5,423 bases of DNA from assembly GCA_017557265.1 (NCBI GenBank), contig JAFZAM010000102.1:1-5423 (forward strand), in the 5' to 3' direction. Each line of letters opens with the position of its first letter. The first letter of the stretch is position 1. Of the stretch, positions 1-4,311 are shown in pieces. Position numbers and translations under genes: made by a program. The notes below the pieces were generated by a model that did no database searches, was not told the DNA's origin, and saw only the letters and a list, made by a program, of their open reading frames with translations. Source of the DNA: Oscillospiraceae bacterium. Its GTDB lineage: Bacteria > Bacillota > Clostridia > Oscillospirales > Oscillospiraceae.

Positions 1-713
1 AGGAATATCGACGAGAGCTCGGAGGGCGAGGTCGCGGCGGCGCCGTTGAAGCCGTACCAGCCGAGCCAGAGGATGAACACGCCGAGCGCGCCGAGCGGTA
101 TGGAGTGGCCGGGGATCGCGTTGACCTTCGTCACCTTGCCCTCGGCGTTTTTGACGTACTTGCCGATGCGCGGGCCGAGGACGGCCGCGCCGACGAGGGC
201 CGCGATGCCGCCGACCATGTGTATCGCGCAGGAGCCCGCGTAGTCATGGAAGCCGAGCGAGCTCAGCCAGCCGCCGCCCCATATCCAGTGGGCCTCGATG
301 GGGTAGATGACGAGGCTGATGACGGCGGAGTAGACGCAGTAGGCGGAGAATTTCGTCCTCTCTGCCATGGCGCCGGAGACTATCGTCGCTGTCGTGGCGC
401 AGAAAACGAGGTTGAATACGAAGTAGCTCGAGCCGGAAAAGCCCTCCGCCGGGGAGGCGATGAACTCCTTGAAGCGCCCGAACAGATCGAGGTTGGGCTT
501 GCCTATCAGGCCGAAGAACGTATCCTCGCCCATCATCAGCGTATAGCCGAGCAGAGAGAAGACGACCGTGCCTATGCAGAAATCCATCAGGTTCTTCATG
601 ATGATGTTGCCGGCGTTTTTCGCGCGGGTAAAGCCGGTCTCCACCATGGCGAAGCCCGCCTGCATCCAGAAGACGAGCGCCGCGCCTATCAGGAACCAGA
701 ATTCGACTGTCAT
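1..713 (-). CDS. amt: Ammonium transporter Amt, C-terminus cut off by the window edge
   Basis: Inner-membrane channel of the Amt/Mep/Rh family that brings ammonium into the cell. The first 237 residues are visible; family members are usually 400-450 aa, so roughly the C-terminal 40% lies beyond position 1. The N-terminus reads FWFLIGAALVFWMQAGFAMVE and then TGFTRAKNAGNIIMKNLMD, both typical of bacterial Amt. Hydrophobic segments fall at about residues 5-25, 42-62, 97-117, 123-141, 160-181 and 205-223. By alignment from memory with E. coli AmtB, F104 and F222 match the Phe gate (F107, F215), W145 matches W148, D157 matches D160, and H165 is the first of the twin pore histidines (H168). The second histidine would lie outside the window. 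ATG at 711-713 is preceded by GGAGGA (721-726) with a 7-nt spacer. Only 20 nt separate it from the glnN stop, with no promoter or terminator visible, so it is probably co-transcribed with glnN. No PII gene (glnK) is in view; it could lie further downstream. Confidence 0.96.
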   Translation of the reverse strand, partial: MTVEFWFLIGAALVFWMQAGFAMVETGFTRAKNAGNIIMKNLMDFCIGTVVFSLLGYTLMMGEDTFFGLIGKPNLDLFGRFKEFIASPAEGFSGSSYFVFNLVFCATTATIVSGAMAERTKFSAYCVYSAVISLVIYPIEAHWIWGGGWLSSLGFHDYAGSCAIHMVGGIAALVGAAVLGPRIGKYVKNAEGKVTKVNAIPGHSIPLGALGVFILWLGWYGFNGAAATSPSELSSIF

Positions 714-733
714 TTCGGTTTCCTCCGGTGGGT

Positions 734-2830
734 TTATTTGACGCCGAACAGCAGGTCGGCGTAGGTCGGGAACGGCCAGTAGCTCTTCGCGGTCAGCACC
801 TCCGCCGTGTCGCAGGGGACGCGCAGCTCGCTCATCTTGGGCAGCAGCGTGTCGCGTATGGCGGCGGACTCGGCGACGACGTCGCCCGCCTCGTGGAGCT
901 TGAGAAGGGCGCCCTCGAGCTCGTCGGTCCTGCCGGATATCTCGTCGACGAGGGCGGAGAGCTTCTTTACGAGGCCGGCCTCGTACGAGCACGCGAGCTC
1001 GGGCACGACGGCCCTCTTCGCGGCCGCGGAGGCAGCGACGGAGGCGGCGTAGGCCTCGACGGCTGGAGCTATCTGGGTGCGCGCCATGTCGACCATGGTA
1101 TTGGCCTCGATGACGACGGTCTTGCAGTAGTTTTCGAGCATGATGTCGCGGCGGGAGCGGAGCTCGTCGACGGAGAAGACGCCGAGCGACGTGAGCATGT
1201 CGACGTTCTTCTTGTCCATCAGGTGCGGCATGCAGTCGGCGGTCGTACGGTAGTTTAGCAGGCCGCGCTTTTGCGTCGCCTCCTCTATCCACGCGTCGTC
1301 GTAGCCGTTGCCGTTGAAGATGATCCTCTTGTGGTCCTTTATGGTCTTCTTGATCATCTCGTGCAGCGCGGTCTCGAAGTCGTCCGCCTTCTCGAGGCGG
1401 TCGGCGTATATCCTCAGGCTCTCGGCGACGGCGGCGTTGAGCATGATGTTCGCGCAGGCGATGGAGTTGGACGAGCCGAGCATGCGGAACTCGAACTTGT
1501 TGCCCGTGAACGCGAACGGCGAGGTCCTGTTGCGGTCGGTCGCGTCGCGGTTGAACTTCGGCAGGACGTCCACGCCGAGCTTCATTTGGGTCTTCTCCGC
1601 GCCCTTGTACGGGGAGTCCGTCTCGATGGCCTCGAGGACGGCGTTCAGCTCGTCGCCGAGGAAGATGGAGATGACGGCGGGCGGGGCCTCGTTCGCGCCG
1701 AGGCGGTGGTCGTTGCCCGCGGTCGCGACGGCTATGCGCAGGAGGTCCTGATAATCGTCGACGGCCTTGATGACCGCGCAGAGGAAAAGCAGGAACTGGG
1801 CGTTTTCATAGGGCGTGTCGCCCGGGGAGAGCAGGTTCTGTCCGCCGTCGGTCGCGATGGACCAGTTGTTGTGCTTGCCGGAGCCGTTGACGCCGGCGAA
1901 GGGCTTTTCGTGCAGCAGGCAGACGAGGCCGTGCCTGGCCGCGACCTTCTGCATGATCTCCATGGTCAGCTGGTTGTGGTCGGTCGCGACGTTCGTCGTC
2001 GCGTAGATAGGCGCGAGCTCGTGCTGCGCGGGGGCGACCTCGTTGTGCTCGGTCTTGGCGAGGATGCCGAGCTTCCAGAGCTCGTCGTTTAAGTCCTCCA
2101 TGAAGGCGGCGACGGTCGGCTTGATGACGCCGAAGTAGTGATCGTCGAGCTCCTGGCCCTTCGGCGGCTTGGCTCCGAAGAGCGTCCTGCCGGTAAAGCG
2201 CAGGTCGGGGCGCTTGTCGTACATCTCTTTGGTCACGAGGAAGTATTCCTGCTCGGGGCCGACGGAGGAGACGACGCGCTTGGCCGTGTCGTTGCCGAAG
2301 AGGCGCAGTATGCGCAGCGCCTGACGGCTGAGCGCCTCCATGGAGCGCAGCAGCGGGGTCTTCTTGTCGAGCGCATGCCCGCCGTATGAGCAGAACGCCG
2401 TCGGGATGCAGAGCGTCTTTCCTTTTATAAAGGCGTAGGACGTCGGGTCCCACGCGGTATAGCCGCGGGCCTCGAAGGTCGCGCGCAGGCCGCCCGAGGG
2501 GAACGAGGAGGCGTCCGGCTCGCCCTTTATGAGCTCCTTGCCGGAAAACTCCATGATGACGCCGCCGTCCGGCGAGGGGCTTATGAAGCTGTCGTGCTTT
2601 TCGGCGGTTATGCCGGTCAGCGGCTGGAACCAGTGGGTAAAGTGCGTCGCGCCCTTGGCGACGGCCCAATTCTTCATGGCTTCGGCGACCGCGTTGGCGA
2701 CGCCGATATCCAGCTCGCTGCCCTCGTCTATGGTCTTGCGGAGGGAGGCGTAGACGTCCGCCGAGAGGGATGCCCTCATCGCGCGGTCGTCAAATACGAG
2801 GCTTCCGAAATAATCCGATACGGTACTCAT
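734..2830 (-). CDS. glnN: Type III glutamine synthetase (GlnN)
   Basis: Cytoplasmic enzyme that joins glutamate and ammonia, using ATP, to make glutamine. The predicted 698 aa fits the GSIII family (about 700-730 aa) and is far longer than GSI (about 450-470 aa). Recognisable blocks are SFPSGGLRATFEARGYTAWDP (from residue 108), GPEQEYFL (191-198, the Glu-rich metal site), EHNEVAPAQHELAP (261-274), GVNGSGKHNNWS (313-324, with the loop His), AGNDHRLGANEAPP (371-384, substrate Arg region) and KFEFRMLGSSNS (445-456, the EFR metal and nucleotide site). A GSIII-specific C-terminal helical region follows and ends WPFPTYADLLFGVK. All expected catalytic blocks are present, with no frameshift. The start at 2830 is chosen because AAAAGGAG (2839-2846) sits 8 nt upstream. 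The frame stays open to 2983, but that extension runs through the leader hairpins and has no good ribosome site. It is the first gene of the glnN-amt operon, with a consensus promoter and an attenuator-like leader. Confidence 0.97.
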   Translation of the reverse strand: MSTVSDYFGSLVFDDRAMRASLSADVYASLRKTIDEGSELDIGVANAVAEAMKNWAVAKGATHFTHWFQPLTGITAEKHDSFISPSPDGGVIMEFSGKELIKGEPDASSFPSGGLRATFEARGYTAWDPTSYAFIKGKTLCIPTAFCSYGGHALDKKTPLLRSMEALSRQALRILRLFGNDTAKRVVSSVGPEQEYFLVTKEMYDKRPDLRFTGRTLFGAKPPKGQELDDHYFGVIKPTVAAFMEDLNDELWKLGILAKTEHNEVAPAQHELAPIYATTNVATDHNQLTMEIMQKVAARHGLVCLLHEKPFAGVNGSGKHNNWSIATDGGQNLLSPGDTPYENAQFLLFLCAVIKAVDDYQDLLRIAVATAGNDHRLGANEAPPAVISIFLGDELNAVLEAIETDSPYKGAEKTQMKLGVDVLPKFNRDATDRNRTSPFAFTGNKFEFRMLGSSNSIACANIMLNAAVAESLRIYADRLEKADDFETALHEMIKKTIKDHKRIIFNGNGYDDAWIEEATQKRGLLNYRTTADCMPHLMDKKNVDMLTSLGVFSVDELRSRRDIMLENYCKTVVIEANTMVDMARTQIAPAVEAYAASVAASAAAKRAVVPELACSYEAGLVKKLSALVDEISGRTDELEGALLKLHEAGDVVAESAAIRDTLLPKMSELRVPCDTAEVLTAKSYWPFPTYADLLFGVK

Positions 2831-2838
2831 GTCGATCG

Positions 2839-2846
2839 CTCCTTTT
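2839..2846 (-). promoter_or_regulatory. Ribosome binding site that fixes the glnN start
   Basis: AAAAGGAG on the minus strand lies 8 nt before the ATG at 2830. It decides between this start and the in-frame upstream ATGs at 2974 and 2983, which lack a comparable site. It lies just downstream of the U-rich tract of the leader terminator. Confidence 0.85.
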
Positions 2847-2850
2847 GTGA

Positions 2851-2915
2851 TCATAAATAAAATGAATAAAGGCAAAGACACCTTTTGCGTGAACACAAAA
2901 GACGCCTTTGCCTTT
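2851..2915 (-). terminator. Terminator-like hairpin in the glnN leader (putative attenuator)
   Basis: Read as minus-strand RNA, 2915-2894 pairs with 2889-2868 to give 22 uninterrupted base pairs (18 Watson-Crick, 4 G-U or U-G) closed by a UUCA tetraloop. The U-rich stretch AUUCAUUUUAUUUAU follows. On the plus strand several of these positions become A-C mismatches, so the structure belongs to the minus-strand transcript. No upstream minus-strand gene in the window needs a terminator here, and it lies between the glnN promoter and glnN, which argues for attenuation. The U tract is interrupted by A and C, so terminator strength is uncertain; it could instead be an mRNA-stabilising or protein-binding stem. 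Confidence 0.65.
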
Positions 2916-2916
2916 T
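2897..2916 (-). promoter_or_regulatory. Hexaloop hairpin 2 of the glnN leader (candidate ANTAR P2 site, antiterminator)
   Basis: The 7-bp stem AAAAGGC/GUCUUUU (one G-U pair) presents the hexaloop AAAGGC, with A at position 1 and G at position 4. The whole element lies inside the 5' arm of the terminator at 2868-2915, so stabilising it would disrupt the terminator. ANTAR-domain antiterminators are known to bind paired hairpins with A1/G4 hexaloops, the second of which overlaps a terminator. Assignment to that class is inference from shape and loop sequence. Confidence 0.55.
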
Positions 2917-2930
2917 CTTTTATTCGGTCT

Positions 2931-2962
2931 CGCTCTTTTTCCCGGAAAAACGGGAAAGAGCG
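2931..2962 (-). promoter_or_regulatory. Middle hairpin of the glnN leader
   Basis: In minus-strand RNA, CGCUCUUUCCCG (2962-2951) pairs with CGGG plus AAAGAGCG across 2944-2931. The 3' side has two extra A residues as a bulge, and the loop is UUUUUC. It occupies the linker between the two hexaloop hairpins and may bring them together. Its loop lacks the A1/G4 pattern. No U tract follows, so it is not a terminator. Confidence 0.5.
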
Positions 2963-2980
2963 CCTTCGAGCCATATCACT

Positions 2981-3000
2981 CAAAGACGCCCTTGCCTTTA
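2981..3000 (-). promoter_or_regulatory. Hexaloop hairpin 1 at the 5' end of the glnN transcript (candidate ANTAR P1 site)
   Basis: The stem UAAAGGC/GUCUUUG (7 pairs, including G-U and a terminal U-G) carries the hexaloop AAGGGC, again with A1 and G4. It starts at or next to the predicted transcription start. It is nearly a direct repeat of hairpin 2 (AAAGGCAA, one base different, GGCGUCUUU). The 64-nt distance to hairpin 2 is longer than the usual short linker of known ANTAR targets, but the middle hairpin would shorten it in space. Confidence 0.5.
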
Positions 3001-3007
3001 TGGGCGT

Positions 3008-3036
3008 ATTATACGACGGAGACCGGCGCTTGTCAA
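3008..3036 (-). promoter_or_regulatory. Sigma-70 promoter of glnN-amt
   Basis: On the minus strand, a perfect -35 TTGACA (3036-3031), 17-nt spacer and perfect -10 TATAAT (3013-3008) direct transcription toward glnN, with a start expected near 3000-3001. An unmodified consensus promoter driving biosynthetic genes implies that control lies elsewhere, in the operator-like repeat or the leader. Confidence 0.9.
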
Positions 3037-3043
3037 CCCCAAT

Positions 3044-3073
3044 TTTGCAAGTTTATTTCGGAAAACTTGCAAA
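3044..3073. repeat. 11-8-11 inverted repeat between the divergent promoters (putative operator)
   Basis: TTTGCAAGTTT (3044-3054) and AAACTTGCAAA (3063-3073) are perfect reverse complements separated by 8 bp. The right half extends into its own palindrome, AAACTT-GCA-AAGTTT (3063-3077), and the left half nearly does. The repeat is centred about 22 bp upstream of the glnN -35 box and about 41 bp upstream of the glutamate synthase -35 box, so one DNA-binding dimer could act on both promoters. It is not transcribed from either main promoter, which favours a DNA site over an RNA hairpin. The binding protein is unknown. Confidence 0.6.
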
Positions 3074-3096
3074 GTTTCGCGATTTTAGCGGATAAT
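3067..3096 (+). promoter_or_regulatory. Possible second, weaker upstream promoter for the glutamate synthase operon
   Basis: TTGCAA (3067-3072), an 18-nt spacer and GATAAT (3091-3096) form a weaker sigma-70-like pair that overlaps the right half of the inverted repeat. It would start transcription near 3103, just upstream of the main promoter's transcript. It may be chance similarity. Confidence 0.25.
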
Positions 3097-3099
3097 CTC

Positions 3100-3128
3100 T
3101 TGACAAGCTGCAGGAAACGGAGTATTAT
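3100..3128 (+). promoter_or_regulatory. Sigma-70 promoter of the glutamate synthase operon
   Basis: A perfect -35 TTGACA (3100-3105), 17-nt spacer and -10 TATTAT (3123-3128) place the transcription start near 3135. The -35 region shares TTGACAAGC with the divergent glnN promoter. The transcript would begin directly with the hexaloop hairpin at 3136-3155. Confidence 0.87.
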
Positions 3129-3135
3129 CCAAGCA

Positions 3136-3155
3136 AATGAGCAAAGGCGTTCATT
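3136..3155 (+). promoter_or_regulatory. Hexaloop hairpin in the glutamate synthase leader (candidate ANTAR-type antiterminator)
   Basis: The 7-bp stem AAUGAGC/GUUCAUU (one G-U pair) carries the hexaloop AAAGGC, identical to hairpin 2 of the glnN leader, with the same C-G closing pair and adjacent G-U. Its loop and 3' arm (3143-3155) are exactly the 5' arm of the terminator at 3143-3189, so the two folds exclude each other. It begins at about +1 of the predicted transcript. No convincing second A1/G4 hexaloop was found in this short leader, unlike classical two-hairpin ANTAR targets. Confidence 0.55.
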
Positions 3156-3197
3156 ATCGCGCGGCTATCTGCGCGGAATGGACGCCTTTATTTTTTT
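3143..3197 (+). terminator. Intrinsic terminator in the glutamate synthase leader (attenuator)
   Basis: 3143-3155 pairs with 3177-3189 (13 bp, one U-G). After a single bulged A, UCGCGCG pairs with UGCGCGG (3157-3163 with 3170-3176), closing on a 6-nt loop GCUAUC. An A and seven uninterrupted U residues (3191-3197) follow at once. This is a textbook factor-independent terminator, yet it sits between the promoter at 3100-3128 and the first gene at 3217, with no plus-strand gene before it in the window. Premature termination, relieved by the overlapping hexaloop hairpin, is the simplest reading. Confidence 0.83.
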
Positions 3198-3200
3198 CCG

Positions 3201-3207
3201 AAAAGGA
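3201..3207 (+). promoter_or_regulatory. Ribosome binding site that decides the start of the glutaminase subunit
   Basis: AAAAGGA ends 3 nt before an ATG at 3211, 9 nt before the ATG at 3217 and 12 nt before the ATG at 3220. The 9-nt spacing favours 3217. The site lies immediately after the terminator's U tract. Confidence 0.65.
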
Positions 3208-3216
3208 CTGATGAGC

Positions 3217-4311
3217 ATGATGAGAGAGGGGCAGATCCGCATCCCCTCGGGATGCGCGATAGCGGCCGTTATATCCAGGGACGGCAAAATGATCTCCGGT
3301 GAGACCGTCGCGGAGGCCATGAAGCCCATGCACGAGCGCTCCAACGGGCTCGGCGGCGGCTTCGCCGGCTACGGGATATATCCCGAGTACAGCGACTATT
3401 ACGCGCTGCATCTCTTTTTCGACGACCGCGACTCGCGGAAGACCTGCGAGACATATATAAAGGAATACTTCGAGATCGTACACTCCGAGCGCATACCGAC
3501 GAGAAAGCTCCCCGCCATCACCGACGAGCCCGTCATCTGGCGCTACTTCGTCGCCCCGCTGCACTCCATGCTCGCGAGCCTGCAGCTCGACGAAAAGGAG
3601 TTCGTCGCCCGCGCCGTCATGAAAATAAACACGTCCATGCCCGGGGCGTACGTCTTCTCCAGCGGGAAGAACATGGGGACGTTCAAGGCCGTCGGCTTCC
3701 CGGAGGACGTCGCGCTCTTTTACAAGCTCGAGGAATACGAGGGCTATTCATGGACGGCGCACGGCCGCTACCCGACGAACACCCCCGGCTGGTGGGGCGG
3801 CGCGCACCCCTTCACGCTGCTCGACTACTCCGTCGTCCATAACGGCGAGATTTCCTCCTACGACGCGAACAGACGCTTTATCGAGATGTTCGGCTATAAA
3901 TGCACGCTCCAGACCGACACGGAGGTCATCACATCTATAATGGACTACCTCGAGAGGCGGCAGGGGCTTACGCTCGAGGAGGCGGCGAGCGTCGTCGCGG
4001 CGCCGTTCTGGAGCACGCTCGAGAGCGGTAAGGACGACGAGACAAAGAAGGAGCAGGCGTATCTGAGGACGGTCTTCCCGAGCCTTCTCGTGACGGGGCC
4101 GTTTTCCATCGTCCTCGGCTTCACCGGCGGGCTCATGGCCCTCAACGACAGGCTGAAGCTCCGCTCGATGGTCGTCGGCGAGAAGGACGACCGCGTCTTC
4201 ATCGCGAGCGAAGAGGCCGCCATCCGCGCCATGGAGCCCGACGCAGAGAACGTCTGGGCGCCGGCCGGCGGAGAGCCGGTCGTCGTAAGAGTGAAAGAAG
4301 GTGCTTATTGA
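3217..4311 (+). CDS. gltB1: Glutamate synthase, stand-alone glutamine amidotransferase (domain 1) subunit
   Basis: Class II (Ntn-type) glutaminase subunit of a split glutamate synthase, as in the COG0067 family. It should hydrolyse glutamine and pass ammonia to the synthase subunit encoded next. It has 364 aa from the chosen start. IPSGCAI (residues 9-15) places the catalytic Cys at position 13, so a short propeptide is probably removed to expose it as the N-terminal nucleophile. HGRYPTNTPGWWGGAHPF (182-199) contains the substrate-binding Arg184, HNGEISSY (208-215) supplies the Asn209/Gly210 oxyanion hole, and QTDTEV (232-237) holds the glutamine-binding Asp234. The upstream region 36-62 (GLGGGFAGYGIYPEYSDYY and following) is characteristic of this subfamily. 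In-frame ATGs at 3211 and 3220 are possible alternative starts. The stop TGA overlaps the next ATG by one base (position 4311), indicating translational coupling. The gene is preceded by a promoter and leader terminator. Confidence 0.93.
   Translation: MMREGQIRIPSGCAIAAVISRDGKMISGETVAEAMKPMHERSNGLGGGFAGYGIYPEYSDYYALHLFFDDRDSRKTCETYIKEYFEIVHSERIPTRKLPAITDEPVIWRYFVAPLHSMLASLQLDEKEFVARAVMKINTSMPGAYVFSSGKNMGTFKAVGFPEDVALFYKLEEYEGYSWTAHGRYPTNTPGWWGGAHPFTLLDYSVVHNGEISSYDANRRFIEMFGYKCTLQTDTEVITSIMDYLERRQGLTLEEAASVVAAPFWSTLESGKDDETKKEQAYLRTVFPSLLVTGPFSIVLGFTGGLMALNDRLKLRSMVVGEKDDRVFIASEEAAIRAMEPDAENVWAPAGGEPVVVRVKEGAY

Larger units (their letters stand above)
2831..3001 (-). promoter_or_regulatory. 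glnN 5' leader with attenuator architecture
   Basis: This is an untranslated leader of about 170 nt between the predicted transcription start (about 3000-3001) and the glnN ATG. In transcript order it holds a 5'-terminal hexaloop hairpin (2981-3000), a middle GC-capped hairpin (2931-2962), a second hexaloop hairpin (2897-2916), and a long terminator-like hairpin whose 5' arm contains the whole second hexaloop hairpin (2868-2915). A U-rich run and the ribosome site follow. The second hexaloop hairpin and the terminator cannot form together, which is the expected layout for controlled antitermination. That the leader regulates glnN-amt is inferred from this structure. Confidence 0.7.

Noticed and set aside
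714..733. Terminator or promoter between glnN and amt
   Set aside because: The 20-nt gap holds only the amt ribosome site; there is no room for or sign of a hairpin or promoter.
105..764. Long plus-strand open frame opposite amt
   Set aside because: It is antisense to a clear Amt protein, has low-complexity Arg/Ala/Gly/Asp-rich content typical of shadow frames in GC-rich DNA, and resembles no known domain.
1271..2092. 273-codon plus-strand frame opposite glnN, plus a 287-codon minus-strand frame at 1806-2669 within glnN
   Set aside because: Both overlap conserved GSIII coding sequence in other frames and have shadow-like composition (Val/Leu/Arg/Glu-rich or Arg/Ala-rich). Neither has a convincing ribosome site.
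2831..2983. In-frame N-terminal extension of glnN by 51 residues, or a leader peptide starting at 2974 or 2983
   Set aside because: There is no stop before glnN, so it cannot be a separate leader peptide. It passes through the leader hairpins, lacks a good ribosome site, and the start at 2830 has an excellent one and gives a normal family length.
3031..3050. Possible sigma-54 promoter suggested by TTGCAA near TGTCAA
   Set aside because: The spacing between the G of the -24-like element (3032) and the GC of the -12-like element (3047) is 15 nt, not the required 12, and the TGGCAC element is not matched.
2908..3216. Open frame upstream of the glutaminase subunit on the plus strand
   Set aside because: It crosses both promoters, the inverted repeat and the leader terminator, and its residues resemble nothing in the family. 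The absence of a stop appears to be chance.
2831..3216. Glutamine riboswitch (glnA RNA) or T-box leader
   Set aside because: The leaders are short and built of simple hairpins. I see neither a T-box specifier/antiterminator core nor the three-way junction of the glutamine riboswitch. A covariance-model search would settle this.
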